From NCBI RefSeq assembly GCF_040939455.1, contig NC_134136.1, positions 103,714,014 to 103,778,013 of the forward strand: a DNA stretch of 64,000 nt, written 5' to 3'. Below the pieces are notes generated by a model. The model worked only from the letters and a program-made list of their open reading frames with translations, did no database searches and was not told the origin of the DNA. Positions 22,130 to 34,169 of the stretch are shown in pieces; the stretch's first letter is position 1, and each line of letters opens with the position of its first letter. Source of the stretch: Microcebus murinus (taxonomy: Eukaryota > Chordata > Mammalia > Primates > Cheirogaleidae). The position numbers and the translations under genes are program-made.

Positions 22130-23345
22130 CTTTAAACATTTTTTATTATATAATATTTCATAGACACAAATGATATATACATATATAAGGAATAAAGAAT
22201 GATAAAATGAACACCTATGTAAATACTTCCTAGCTTACAGAATAGTACCAATATTTTGGAGTCCCATGTGTCTTTACCAAATGTTAATCTCTTCCCTCTC
22301 TTGCAAAGATAACTGCGATTCTGAACTTTGTATTCATCATTCACCTCCTTTAAAAAAAGTTTTACTATATACATATGCATTCCTAAATAATATATCGCTA
22401 GTGTTTTGTGTGTTTTTGAACTCTTTATAAATGTGATAATACATATAATCATTTCTGACTCATTTATAACTCAATATTTTCTCTGAGATGCCTCCACACT
22501 GATGAGTACAGCTATGGCTCCATCGTTTTGACTGTTATTTAGTATTCAGTGATATAAACATGTGATGCCTTTTACTTATGCTCTCCTTGATGGCAGTGAC
22601 TTCATCTCAAGTTTTGTTCTAGCAAACAATACTCCTATGAGAATTCTTGAATGCTTGAATGTGTCTTCTGGTGTACATGAGCAGGTTTTCTTCATGACCA
22701 GTGACTAGGAGTGAGACTGATGGGTCATTATATATTTGCACAGGCAAACTTCAAGGTAATGCCATATTATTTTCCAAAATGGTTCACAAATAACCCTAAA
22801 AATGTTAGTGTGTAAAGTTTACATGTTTTTACACTTTCTCCAGCCCTTAATATTGTTCTAAAGCCTTAATAAAATAATGTTATTTAATTTACATTTCCCT
22901 GATTAATGGTGACATAGAACTTTTTTTTTTACAAGAGGCAATTGTCTTTCCATTCTATTCTATATCATAATTTTTGTCAGCTTTTATATTGCTAAATATC
23001 TTCTCCCTGGTTGTAGGTTGTACTTTTACTTTATTAATTATATAATTTGAAGATTAGAAGTTATTATTTTTTAAAAAGTCAAATTTATTAACATTTTTCT
23101 TATAGTTAGTGCTTTTGAGTCTTAAAGAATTCTTCCCCACCATAAGATCATGCAAATATTCTCCAATATTTTCTCCTAAAATGTTAATAAATTTTCTTCT
23201 TACCTTTAAATCTGTAGGCCAGGAATTGAGTCTTTGAATGGTGTGAGAGAGTGATTTGATTTCTTTTTATCTTCAATATGAATAGTCAGTTGTTCCAGCA
23301 CTATATATTGAAGAGTCTATTCTTTCCCTACTTATCTGCGGTAGC
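22130..23345 (-). mobile_element. Ancient L1M, 3'UTR and ORF2 end (first part)
   Basis: Complement of an old L1M: 'aacacctatgtaaatacttc', 'gagtacagctatggctcca', 'gagactgatgggtcat', 'caggcaaacttcaaggtaat', 'acattttctccagccc'-like, then 'ttgagtctttgaatggtgtg', the usual run through the 3'UTR into the end of ORF2. Heavily mutated; the 106-codon frame at 22132-22452 is inside it. Confidence 0.75.
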
Positions 23346-23379
23346 TACCCTTGTCCAATATCCAATGTATGAGAATAAA

Positions 23380-23645
23380 GCCAGCTGCTATAAAAAAATA
23401 TTTCCCCAAATTTCAGTGGCCTAATACAGTGAGACTGGTTTAGACCAGTACTTTCTTCCACTTGATTATTTAATGACCCATGATCCTTCCCTTTCATGTC
23501 TGACCATTCACTAGGGCATTATAGTCTGTTGCATCCAGCTGGCAGGTGGAAGAAGAAAGGATAGAGAAAGAATACCAGCTTCTTAAACATTTTTATTTGC
23601 AAATGATCATACCAATACTGCTCATATTCCATTGGTGAAAACTAG
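23380..23645. repeat. Old interspersed repeat inside the L1M tract, family unassigned
   Basis: 'gccagctgctataaaaaaat', 'atttcagtggcctaatacag' and the right end 'catattccattggtgaaaac' followed by 'tagtcactta' belong to a widespread mammalian repeat whose name I cannot give with confidence. It interrupts the antisense L1M sequence and so is younger than it. Confidence 0.45.
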
Positions 23646-24070
23646 TCACTTAGCCCTAGATAGATGAAAAGGGTGCTGGAAAACATTGCACTCTGATGTA
23701 TCTCTACAATATGGAAGAGTATGAATATGGGGTGTTTAGCTAGCTGTCTCAGTTCCATCGCTATTTTTCTTCTGTCTGGTGGGACAAGTCCTTCCACCCT
23801 GCTGATCTTTTTCAAGGGTATTTCATCTATTCTTTGTTTCTTTGCCAAGTATCACAAAGAAAAAAAATTCTGTTTTAGTTGGTATGCACCGCATCTATAG
23901 ATCAGTCTGGAAAGAATCAATATATTTACATAATGAATCTACTTAGCCATTAGCATTGTATATCTCTATTAACTTACATGGGCTTACTAAATGTCTTTCA
24001 ATGTACTTTCAAATCATATTCATAAAGGATAGATTTTATTCTTAGAAGTTTTATTTTGTTAATATTCTAT
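23646..24070 (-). mobile_element. Ancient L1M, continued
   Basis: The stretch with 'ttggtatgcaccgcatctat' and 'gaatcaatatatttacataa' resembles the complement of L1 ORF2, where 'gaatcaatatcgt...' is typical. Very diverged. Confidence 0.5.
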
Positions 24071-24077
24071 GGTTTTT

Positions 24078-24410
24078 GGCCAGGCATGGTGGCTCACACC
24101 TGTAACCCTAGCACTCTGGGAAACCTAGTTGGGAGGATTGCCCAAGGTCAGGAGTTTGAAACTAGCCTGAGCAAGAGCGCGACCCCGTCTCTACTAAAAA
24201 TAGAAAGGAGATAATTGGACAGCTAAAAATATATAGAAAAAATTAGCCGGGCATGGTGGCACATGCCTGTAGTCCCAGCTACTCGGGAGGCTGAGGCAGG
24301 AGGATTGCTTGAGCCCAGGAGTTTGAGGTTGCTGTGAGCAAGGCTGACACCACAGCTCTCTAGCCCAGGCAACAGAGTGAGACTCTGTCTCAAAAAAATA
24401 AATAAATAAA
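24078..24410 (+). mobile_element. Alu SINE, strepsirrhine type
   Basis: Starts 'ggccaggcatggtggctcac'; has the middle text 'gagcaagagcgcgacccc', the linker 'aattggacagctaaaaatat', the second arm from 'agccgggcatggtggcac', and an A-tail with AAAT repeats. Flanks 'attctatggttttt' (24064-24077) and 'attctattattttt' (from 24412) look like a decayed target duplication. It interrupts the old L1M tract. Confidence 0.96.
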
Positions 24411-25700
24411 AATTCTATTATTTTTGTTAAAATTATAAACTCCCTTTTCTAAACTTTGTTTTCTATTGCCAATATACAAATGATTTTTGTACATATTATA
24501 AATCTTGTATCTTGACATCTTGGTTTCTTTGTTATTAATTCCAATAATTTGTGTTCACATCTTCTGAAGGAGGTTTGCATGCAGACAATCATGTTATATA
24601 TGAATCATGATAGGTTTTTATATTACTTCTCATTTTATCTTTGTCTAACTGAATAGCAACAGTAATAGACATCTTTTATTTGTTCCTGATTTTAGAGGGA
24701 ATTATTTTGACATTTCATCATCATATATAATGTTGACTATAGAATTTTTGTAATGCATTGTATGTTTTTTAATACATTGCATGATTCTGTTTGCCAATAT
24801 CTTGCTTAGAATTTTCTATTTCTGTTCACAAGAAATATTAGCTAATGATTTTGTTTTTATATTGCCCTACTTAGTTTGGTATCAACATTATATTAGCTTC
24901 ATTTTGGAGTTGATATTTTCCCATTTTCCATTTCCTAAGGTATTCTATATGTTTGGAATCATCTGTGTTTTGAAAATTTAGTAGAACTCATGCTTAAAGC
25001 TATGTGACATTGGTGTTTGCTTTAAGGGGATATTTTAACTACTGATGTTTTCTGCTCTAATAGTTAATTTTTAGGTTCTTCATCTCTTCTTAGATCAGTT
25101 TTGATAACTTCTGTATTTCAAAATGTTCATTTTATTTTAGCTTTCAAATTTACGGGTATAATTTCTTAATAGCTTTGGAGTCTCTTGCGTGAATATGTGC
25201 ACACCACTTCCCTTTATTTGTGTTTTCTCTTGTCCTGATCAATTTTTCAAGTAGTTTTAAAATTTTGGCTCTCCAAATATTGTCTATTTTGATGTTCTCT
25301 ATTGATTTTTGCTCATATTTTTGTTATATTTTATTCTACTTTATTAGAATATATTTAGTTGTTCTTTTTCTAGCTGCTTATGATGTATATTTATGTCAAC
25401 TTTCTACTATAAATACTAAGAATTTAAAAAAATATATTCCTTAAAGTACCTCAAGGACTTGGTCATTTATTTCTAAGTATATTTAAATTTCCATTATGGT
25501 TTCTTCTTTGACCATGGATTATTTAGAACTGGGTTTTTAAATGTACAAATATATTCTCTGGTTATCTTCCTGTTATTTCTGTCTAACTTGATTGTATTGT
25601 GTTATATAATTTTTTAAAATGTGCGGAGACTACTTTATTGCACAGGGCATGGCAACTTGCTGCAAGTGTTTCATATGTGCTTAAGAAGAAAGTGTTGGGT
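24411..25700 (-). mobile_element. Ancient L1M ORF2 region, continued
   Basis: T-rich complement of degenerate L1 ORF2: 'ttggtttctttgttattaat', 'aatattagctaatgattttg', 'gtattctatatgtttggaat', 'gctctccaaatattgtcta' and 'gaccatggattatttagaa'. Plus-strand frames with many Phe, Leu, Ile and Tyr codons (24781-24981, 25220-25444) are artefacts of this T-rich strand. Confidence 0.65.
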
Positions 25701-25805
25701 ACATATTTAGGAATATGGTTTTTACATGTTCATTAAACCAGGCTTGTTAATTGGATTGATGGGATCTTCCATATGTATGTGTTGAAATCTCACACTAAGC
25801 TTTTT

Positions 25806-26219
25806 TCCACAATCTGTTTGCATTGCTATAAAGGAAATACCCAAGGCTGGGTAATTTAGGGGGGAAAAGTGGTTTATTTGGCTCATGGGACTGCAGGCTG
25901 TGCAAGAAGCATAGTGTGACATCTGCTTCTGGTGAGGGCTTCAGAGAGCTTCCAATCATGGTGGCAAAAGAAAGGGAGAGCAGGTATGTCATGGCAAGAG
26001 GAGGAGCAAGAAGGAGAGGAAGAGGAAGTGCCAGGCTCTTTTTACCAATCAGTTCTTGCGGGAACTAAGAGTAAGAATATAATCCTGCAAGAATGGCACC
26101 AAGCTATTCATGAGGCATCCATTTCCATGATCCAAACACCTCCCACTAAGTCTCACCTCTAGCATGGAGGATCAAATTTCAACATGAGATTTGGAGGGTC
26201 AAATATCCAAATGATATCA
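25806..26219 (-). mobile_element. MST/THE1-type solo LTR (ERVL-MaLR)
   Basis: Complement of an MST-type LTR: 'gcattgctataaaggaaata', 'ggctgggtaatttagg', 'actgcaggctgtgcaagaag', 'gcatctgcttctggtgagg'-like, 'ccaatcatggtggcaaaaga', 'caacatgagatttggagggt' and the end 'aaatatccaaatgatatca'. Only the LTR is present, without internal genes. It is an ancient endogenous retrovirus relic and sits inside the older L1M tract. The 76-codon plus frame across its purine-rich part is not a gene. Confidence 0.9.
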
Positions 26220-27060
26220 TTTGTGGAATTGATCAGTTATTTTGTAATGTCCAGGTAATTTTTTCCCCTGTGTATCTGTGGAGGCTGTTTTCTGAACTCA
26301 TTTAAAGTTTAGAATAGTTTTATTCACCTAGAGAATTGATTCTTTTATTATTATGTAGTCTTTTGTCTGGTCCATTATTATATAATCTATATCTTAGCTT
26401 TATTTGGGTTGTGTGTTCCTGGCATATTTTTATCTTGTATCTTCAAGCTTTCTGTTCTTTGTATTCAGGTATGTCTCTCTCTGTCTCTTATAAAAGGTAT
26501 AGTGCTAGATTTAAAAATATCTGTATCTATCTAGAAAGATATCCTATCTGTCCATTGTTGTCTTTTAACTGGATCGTTTAGTTCACTCATATTTTCGTGG
26601 ATATTTATCATGATTACTTTTATACTTGAATTTACTGATAGCATTATATTTTCTACTATTGACTTACTTTGTCTTTGCTTCTTTTTTTTTCTTCTTCACT
26701 GCCTTCTTTTGGAGTGATTGAGTTTTATATTCCTATTCTAATTTTCCTTAATCTATTTTGGAATTTATGTACTCTTTCTATTATTTTAATGATTACTCTT
26801 AAAATTTTACTATGAGTTATTTAGCAAATTAAAAAGTAATCAATTGTTTAATTTTCTTTTCAGATAAAGTAAGAAACTTTATGAATAATAGCTTTCCTCT
26901 TATTTTACCTGTTCTCATTACCGAGTGTTTAGTTCTATTTTATATACTTTAACCTTCAATATTAGATATTATAGTTATAATTTTATATGATTGATTTTAT
27001 ATAGATTTATTCACAGGTTGGCCACACTCTTTGTGTTTCATTTCTAAAATGCTTAGATAA
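26220..27060 (-). mobile_element. Ancient L1M ORF2 region, last part
   Basis: Continues as T-rich L1 complement after the LTR: 'gtctggtccattattatata', 'gccttcttttggagtgattg', 'ctattattttaatgattact'. The similarity to L1 ORF2 is recognisable but very decayed; the outer edge is uncertain. Confidence 0.55.
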
Positions 27061-27229
27061 GAATTGAGATTTTATCCAGTAAGAAGGGGGGAATTATGGA
27101 CTTCTTTATCTGAAAAAATACACGATCAAAATGATACTTTCAGAAGATTAATCTTATCTAGTCAAAAACAACAATGGAGGGAGGAGGAGATGAGAAGTAG
27201 AAACACAAATTAAAGGCTACAATCCAGCA

Positions 27230-28240
27230 ATTTTGTACAATGATCTAAACTACTGAGATGGGAAAGGAGAAAAGGAATAAGACCAGAAGTAAAAGCCACT
27301 GTGATAGAAAAATTCACATAATAATTGGTTTGTTGTGAAGTGGCGAAGAAAACAAAAATGAGAATAAGAGTCTTGAACCCAGAGATTATTGAAAGATTGG
27401 TAGAAATATTATCAAGTAGGTAAGGCAGAGAGAAGAGTTGCTTTGAGAGAAAAATAAAGCAATACTTATGGCATGTACCAATGATACACTCAGTACAGAC
27501 ATCCAGATACAATAGAGTACTTGGGAGAGAAGTTAAGACTGAGGAAATAGATATTATAGTGGTAAGCATATACAAGTAGTTAGTGGAGACATATAAGGGA
27601 GAGGGTGAATGTGTCAAATAAAAGTGCTTTATGTAATGCTGCTCAGAGAAATACCCCAAACAAAAATGTCCATGTTCAAAAAGTCTAAGAAGAGTCAGAA
27701 CTGGAGATATAGAAGTCCAGTCAGAGAGAATTCACTTTTGTGGAGTATCATCCATATGTAGTACTTACTTAGGGAGGTATTTCACATATATATTTTACCT
27801 CATGTAACTATCAGATGCGAAGGTGGTATGGTAACAGAGGAGGAAAATGTTTCAAAAAGAACAAAGTGTTCAGCAGTGTTGAATGATGCAGAAGCAGTAA
27901 GAAGAGAATGAAAACTAAGGAAGAGGTATTGTGTGATTAGGATGTGATTGATGAGTTTGTAGATAATGGGCTCTGATGAAAAAAGACAAACAAAACTGTA
28001 GGGACTTGATATGGGAATGAATCCTGTGCTAGTGAACATTGAAATGCAAACAATACAATAATTCAGTGACAAAAGATTGTAGCAAGTCTGAGGGAAGATG
28101 CTTTTGATTTAAAATAGAAAAGATGAGTTATGTGATGAGCATACTGTCTATACATAATAAGAACTAAGTAAATATTTGTTCAATGAAAAGCTAAGCATTC
28201 AGAGTTTGCAAAATAGGAGCTAGAGGGAAGGAAAGATAAG
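27230..28240 (-). mobile_element. LINE2 (L2), about 1 kb of ORF2 region
   Basis: Plus strand follows the complement of the L2 3' coding region: 'tgagatgggaaaggagaaaa', 'cagacatccagatacaatag', 'gtggtaagcatatacaagta', 'gttcagcagtgttgaatgat', 'gatgagtttgtagataat' and 'agcaagtctgagggaagatg'. It is a long copy for so old a family. The minus-strand frames of 149 and 90 codons are surviving open pieces of this LINE region or chance, not host genes. Confidence 0.75.
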
Positions 28241-28906
28241 CAATTGAAAGTTACTGAATTGATAAGCTCTATGATTTAAAAATACCCACGATATCTATAA
28301 GAAACACTACTTCATGGAATTGGACAGATAATGCACAAGCTTTGGACTTTTTGTGATTGTCTTTTTTGTACATATTTTTAAATCTATAGCAAGTATAGGA
28401 AAATAAAGTAAGTGTTGACAAGACATTACTTGAGAAATAGTAGTGTACTATCAATAACAATTGTCGTTTACCATTTAAAAGGCCAAACAGAGATGAATTT
28501 TGATAAAAGATAGGTTCTTACTTGAAGACGTGTATGTAAGTCCATGGAAGAAGTGTTCATAATATAACATTTTATAGCTCATCTCAAATGTTAGCAACTC
28601 TCTTTCATCTTTGGCTTTCAAAATTCATCAACCTCAATCATAATACCAAACACTTGATGCAGATCCCACATGTCTGTTGTTTGTTGTTCACTTAAACGTG
28701 CCTGTCCCTGATGACTTTTAAAGTCCCCAAAGCAGTTTTGAACAGGTTGATTTTTCTCTGTATCTCAGCATTGCAGTAGCTGTTGAAAGTGATTTTACTA
28801 GCAAGATAAAAATTTGGTAACACATTTAAAAGGTAAACTCTTCAAACAATAAATTGACTCAAATATCATCAACAATGGAAGGTGAGCTATCATGCCAAAA
28901 TGTGTT
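28241..28906. other. Unassigned intergenic DNA
   Basis: No gene or repeat recognised before the Alu target site. Confidence 0.45.
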
Positions 28907-28920
28907 CTGTTTTTCAGATT

Positions 28921-29246
28921 TTTTTTTTTTTTGAGACAGAGTCTCACTTTGTTGCCCAGGCTAGAGTGAGTGCCGTGGCGTCAGCCTGGCTCACAGCAAC
29001 CTCAAACTCCTGGGCTCAAGCAATCCTGCCTCAGCCTCCCAAGTAGCTGGGACTACAGGCATGTGCCACCGTGCCCGGCTAATTTTTTCTATATATATTA
29101 GTTGGCCAATTAGTTTTCTTTCTATTTATAGTAGAGACGGGGTCTCACTCTTGCTCAGGCTGGTTTCGAACTCCTGACCATGAGCAATCTGCCCGCCTCG
29201 GCCTCCCAGAGTGCTAGGATTACAGGCGTGAGCCACCGCGCCCGGC
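28921..29246 (-). mobile_element. Alu SINE, strepsirrhine type, well preserved
   Basis: Reverse-oriented Alu from a poly(T) start through 'gagacagagtctcactttgt' to 'agccaccgcgcccggcc'. The middle carries 'ttggccaattagttttc', the strepsirrhine linker, and 'gggtctcactcttgctcag'. A perfect 16-bp target duplication, 'ctgtttttcagatttt', is found at 28907-28922 and 29247-29262. The duplication shares the base 29247 region and T-run with the element edges. With many intact CpGs, it is among the youngest insertions in the window. Confidence 0.97.
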
Positions 29247-29404
29247 CTGTTTTTCAGATTTTAATGTAAAGCCTACAGTTGGTGTTGCATAAATGTCTTA
29301 TTCAGTGTATAACATATTTGCATAAATAGTTATTTATTATGTAAATACTGAATAATTAAAATGTGTTATCTATAAACTTACATAAATGCAGTAGCAATGT
29401 GGTA

Positions 29405-29645
29405 TTGATGATAATAATAATAGCTAATATTCATTGACTGCTTACTAGGTGTCAAGCTGCGATCAAAGTGCTTTATAGGTATCATTGTACAAAGCACTCA
29501 AGTAAACTTTTGTGGCAGATATAATTATTATTCCTATTTTACAGAAGTTCCAATAATTTGCTCATGGTTACGAAGCCAGAAAGTTCTAGAGCTGGAATTC
29601 TAATACATGCATGCTCACCCTAATGTGTACCCACTAATCAACAGA
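29405..29645 (-). repeat. MIR SINE, nearly full length
   Basis: Complement of MIR: 'ataataatagctaatattca', 'gactgcttactaggtgtca', 'aaagtgctttataggtatca', 'attcctattttacagaagtt', 'agctggaattctaat'. Confidence 0.85.
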
Positions 29646-30690
29646 ATCTATTGTGATTTTATATTAATGAAAATTTAAAGATACAGAAGTTGTGAAAAGC
29701 ATCCCTATCTCTAAACGTTTACTTTCCTGAATAAAAATACAATTATAAATTTCCCCTCATCTGATTACATCTTGAAATAGTCATATAAGCCAAGAGTCTA
29801 TATCACAATATATTGCTAAACTGTTAAAATAAGATAGACATTAGTGTACATCCCTGAAATAATATACCCAAATACTGACACTTACTATGCCCAGGTGGTA
29901 GCAGCATTATTTGAGAGGTTATGTTTTGTGTGGAATTTCTACTTTAAAACAAATGGATCAGGGGTATCAGGGTTATACAGCAGAAGCATGGTGAGCCCAT
30001 AAAAATGGATTCATTTTGACAAAAAATATAAAATGGACAAGAGATTTTGACATAAGTTGACCTAGATTTGCAACAGAATATACAAAATACTATTTGTTTT
30101 AATTATGCACACATATATATCCTAGCATGTATGAATCAATACTTTATAATTAACTGATAATGGATTATTTTAAAAATACAAAATCTAAGAATCATTGAGT
30201 ATCATATTTAGGATACATGTGTTAATCCAAACAAATAAGAATATTGTTTTTATAGGAAACAACAAAAATCTGAGTTCTTGGGAGCATATATTTTTTTAAA
30301 TGTGCTGTATGTTCTCATAATACATGTAAATATATTAAATATAACTTATTGTCAAAGGACATTTAAATACATATAAATATATTTATATAAATATAAGGAT
30401 GCATAATATATCTTTAAATGTTTGTAAATAATATAAGAACACATAGGTAAACATTATATATATATTATACATTTATTTTATACTATATTGTACAAGTATA
30501 CAGAGATAGGAACCATTTTCTTAAGATCATTTATGGGCCAAATTTCCTCAAAATTAAAAGATCATGTCTTTGGCAAATTTATAAGAGACTTAGCCAACAG
30601 CCAGTATTTAAAATCAAGTTAGGTGAACTTCCAGTTTCTGATTCAGCAGGTGAGGAGTTTAGAAGTCAACAATCTGTCGTAACAACAAAT
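29646..30690. other. Unassigned AT-rich DNA
   Basis: No gene or named repeat. The part at 30290-30480 is extremely AT-rich, with many 'aaatatat' words, and can base-pair with itself in several ways. Confidence 0.5.
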
Positions 30691-31550
30691 ATTAATAAAA
30701 AGCTACACAAATTAAAAAAAACAGCAACTTTTCTTACTATCAGAGAATTGAGGTCACAGGGCAAATATCTCCCCCTAAATTGCAAAGACAGACCAAGGGA
30801 TACAGAGAATCACAATATACCAGAGCAGGAACCTCCAGGAGAACCACTTCTGGGGTAGGAAAATCTGTATTTGACGAATTGCTGGAGGCTCAGTGTAGAC
30901 AAATCTGAGAGTTAAAAACTACAGGGGCCAGTCATAGTTCTGTGAGTTTTATCTCCAAGAGTCCTACCGGGTCTTCACAGTTAATACCAGAGAAAAATCC
31001 CCTCATTCCTCTAACAAGAGGAGGAGAAAAGTAAAGATTTTGAACTACACATAGATAACTCTGTTCTTTTTAACAAGGTCTGCCCTTAGAAAAATCTATT
31101 TTACCAGGGCCTAATCTTCTGGGGTTTTATCAAACCTAACTAACGTGGAGGGAAGGAAAATACCCAACTCTAGCTCCCTCTAGCATTCCACAGTGGGAAC
31201 GGGAAATACTGAACCCCACATTCCTCTGGTCATCCTGTCCTGTCTATTGGAGGGTAAAAAAACAAGTGGAAAGCATTTGTGAAGCTCACAGTCTAGCAGC
31301 ATAAATTCACCAAAAGACTGAGACTTAATTATAGGACAGTAAAATGCTCCCCCTGCCCCCACACATTACCACTACATTACGAAAGGCTATTTACCACAGT
31401 TCCTTTCACCTATCTCTATTTTTTAACAAAATATTGCAAGGCATACTAAAAGACAAAAATCACAGTTTAAAGGGACTGAACAAGCATCAGGCCAGAGTCA
31501 TATATGGCAAGAATGCTGGAATTATCAGATCAAACAAACATTTAAGAAAG
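30690..31550 (+). mobile_element. Probable L1M 5' region fragment
   Basis: The stretch with 'aaactacaggggccag', 'gtgaagctcacagtctagca', then 'gcaaggcatactaaaagaca', 'aacaagcatcaggccagagt' and 'gctggaattatcagatcaa' resembles the 5' leader / pre-ORF1 region of old L1M elements. It is followed at once by ORF2 sequence, so ORF1 and the first part of ORF2 are missing. Family assignment is by eye and moderate. Confidence 0.5.
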
Positions 31551-31559
31551 AAATTATAC

Positions 31560-32137
31560 CAAGTCTCTTCCAGAAGATGGACCCAAAGGGAATAATTCTT
31601 AACTCATTCTATGAGGCCAGCATTATCTTAATTACAAAGTGAGACAAAGGCATTACAAGAGAAGCACAATACAGTCCAGTATTTCTCATGAACATAGATG
31701 CAAATATCCTCAACAAAATATAACAAATTAATCCAACAATGTATGAATAAAATTATGCACCATGGTCAAGTGGAATTTATCCCAGTTATGCAAAGCCGAT
31801 TCAACACTCAAAAATTAATTAATGTAATCCATCATAGCAACAGGCTAAAGAAGAAAAATCACGTGATCTTATCAATAGATGGAGAAAAAACATCTGACAC
31901 ATTCCAACACCCATGCATGATAAGAACCGTCAGCAAAGTAGGAATAAAGGAAAACTTGATAAAAAACATCTACAAAAAACATACAGCTAACTAACATCAT
32001 ACTTAATGATGAGAAACTCAAAGCTTTCCTACTAAAATCCGGAACAAGGCAAGGATGGCCCCTCTCACCACTACTTTCCAACACCATACTGCAATTCCTA
32101 GCTAATGCAATAAGACAAGAAAAGGAAATAAAAGGTA
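31560..32137 (+). mobile_element. L1 ORF2 reverse transcriptase region, left part
   Basis: L1 reverse transcriptase makes cDNA from L1 RNA at the nicked target. Here its coding region is recognisable: 'aactcattctatgaggccag', 'aacatagatgcaaatatcct', 'gtaatccatcatagcaacag', 'tcaatagatggagaaaaaac'. Residues HHSNRLKKKNHVILSID and the later SGTRQG-like block are classic L1 RT landmarks. Stops and frame changes make it non-functional. A Tigger element splits the domain at 32138. Confidence 0.9.
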
Positions 32138-32386
32138 CAGATGCTCCTTAACTTATGATAAGGTTATGTTTGGATAAACTCACCATAAGTTGGAAATTAT
32201 CATAGGTCAAAAGTACATTTTTGACTTATCATATTTTCAGCTTATGATGAGATTTTCAGCTTATGATGGGTTTATCTAGACATAATCCTATCTTAAGTTG
32301 AGTTGCATAATGAATGCATATTGCATTTGTATCATCATAAAGTTGAAAAATTATAAGTTGAACCATTATAGGTTGGGGACCATCTG
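32138..32386. mobile_element. Tigger/MER8-like DNA transposon nested in L1
   Basis: A 249-bp insert with terminal inverted repeats: 'cagatgctccttaactta' at the left and the complement of 'ggttggggaccatctg' at the right. It is flanked by TA on both sides (32136-32137 and 32387-32388), the duplication made by Tc1/mariner-pogo transposases. Internal text ('gataaactcaccataagttg', 'aagttgaaccattata') fits the MER8/Tigger2-type family. No transposase; it was moved in trans. It interrupts the L1 RT region, so it is younger than that L1. Confidence 0.88.
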
Positions 32387-32483
32387 TATACAGATTGGGA
32401 AGGAAGAAAAAAATTGTTTTTGTTTCCAGTTAATATAATCCACTATGTAGGAAACCCTAAAGAAATAAACAAAAAAACACCTG
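32387..32483 (+). mobile_element. L1 ORF2 reverse transcriptase region, right part
   Basis: L1 text resumes right after the Tigger copy with 'tacagattgggaaggaag' and runs through the place of the F-A-D-D catalytic motif, which is lost here (the reading is roughly F-P-V-N), to 'ggaaaccctaaagaaataa'. The catalytic aspartates are therefore gone. Confidence 0.85.
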
Positions 32484-32484
32484 G

Positions 32485-32715
32485 GACATCGCCCTTTGTT
32501 GCTTGACAGAAAATGTTCTCTACTTTTAAGAACTCATGTGATTAGGTTTTGACCACTCAGATAATCAAAAATAATCTCCCCATCTCAAATCCCTAAGCTC
32601 AATCACATCTGAAAAGTCCCTTTTACCATGTAAATTTACATGTTCACAGGTTCCCAGGATTAGGACGTGAATATATTTGTGGGAGTTGAGGGGCTTTGCT
32701 ACACTTACCATATCC
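32485..32715. repeat. Old interspersed repeat, family unassigned
   Basis: The order 'aagaactcatgtgattaggt', 'cagataatcaaaaataatct', 'cacatctgaaaagtcccttt', 'accatgtaa', 'gttcacaggttcccaggatt' and 'aggacgtgaatata' is a familiar mammalian interspersed repeat, possibly an LTR fragment. I cannot name it. Confidence 0.5.
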
Positions 32716-34165
32716 AGTACATTATTTTCAGTTTAAAAACTGATTCATAGTTTACTGAATATTTCTCAGGCATCATGCTAGGTGATATTTAATACTTTAA
32801 AATATCCTGTGAAATTAGTTACATAGGCATTAAAAAAACATAGTTGGAGGGGTGGGTCATGACTCATTATTGAGCTTAATTAACTTATCTCTATGATTTT
32901 TATAATTATTCTGTATAGTATTCTTACTCAATAAACAAGAGTACTCAGCATTAGGGAAATATTTTGTTTCTTTAAATTTTATGAGAAATGTAATATTTAA
33001 AAGTGGATCATCATTATTTAAACTCTTACAAGTCATAGTTAATTAATACCCTCACATGTGTCTTTGATTGTTCATGTAATAAAATCTTCATTTATAATTA
33101 AAGAACAGTATTCATCATATATAATGTAAACTTGTATTCACAGATTAGATCAAATATTACTTTCTGGTTTTAAGAGTTAATTGCTATGACTATTCCACAA
33201 TAAATATTCTACAAATTGGTTTATTTGTGTAAGCTATGTATATAGCTTTTTAGCTCTCTCTTGCCTGGCTGTAAATTTGGTGCTTTTCCATATCCCATTG
33301 TGGGCCTGAAGGGAAACTGTTGTATATTTCTATTATTTAATGCTTGTAAGAAATCATTTTATAGTATTCACTTAACAAAACTGGGCAATACTAATGACTT
33401 TAAAATTAGCAATGCCAAAACAAAGTAGCAATTAATAACAGTGGAAAGACTAAAGGTATCAGAATTAAGTTAAACATAATGTAGAATCACTGTTAAGAGA
33501 CTGCTGGTTGCAGAGCCTCCTAGTGTTTGATATTACTCTGACTTGATGCTGTGGAATCATATTTCTAAAATAAATAGATCTTAGCTCTGAAGTTGTGCTG
33601 AAGGATACGCTCATAAAGAGCTTTCCTTTCTTATTGCCTAGTGATGCCCTTAGGATAACCAGCAAGTAATTTTGAAGAGACAATGTAAAATAGAAGAGTA
33701 AGTTGTCTTGGATATGTGTAGTTTCACATTTCAAGTATATAGATGTAGAAGTACTATGTTAATTATACAATAGTACATTTTTAAAGCAAACTTATATTCC
33801 ATAAACATAAAAAAAGATTCATTGAAATTTTAACTAGTTTTTAGAGGGAAATTTTGTAAACAAATTAAAATCAAATTTGATAATTAGAATATACTCGATT
33901 GATATATATGAGAAGACTCAACTGTAAAATATGATTAAGGCCTCACTCTAAAGAATGTCATTATGAAAAATCTGTAGTAAACTGTGGGCAATGTGTAAGG
34001 GTATGATTTTAAAATTGTGGGATATCTCATTACTATTGGCTGTGTCTTTATAGCATGATGTTTTTCTCATAATATGGCAATGAAGAGTAACTATTTTATG
34101 TTCAAAATAGAAAATGTAGTGTTTAAGTGATAAACCTAGCATATTTTAAAGTTATTTAGGAGTTT
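32716..34165. other. Unassigned, single-copy-looking DNA
   Basis: About 1.4 kb with no repeat recognised. A minus-strand 89-codon frame at 33465-33734 has no domain, no clear splice sites and no start context worth reporting. Words such as 'gggtcatgactcattattg' around 32865 contain an AP-1-like TGACTCA, by itself not evidence of function. Confidence 0.4.
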
Positions 34166-34169
34166 CTCC

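Noticed and set aside
25806..26219. Possible complete endogenous retrovirus
   Set aside because: Only a single MST/THE1-type LTR is present; no internal region or second LTR was found.
27210..27659. 149-codon minus-strand frame, the longest in the window
   Set aside because: It overlaps an antisense L2 copy. The open length reflects low stop density in this A/G-rich strand and LINE origin; no host protein domain is seen.
31698..31994. 98-codon plus frame with reverse transcriptase-like text
   Set aside because: It is a fragment of L1 ORF2, broken by stops, a Tigger insertion and loss of the FADD motif; not a host gene.
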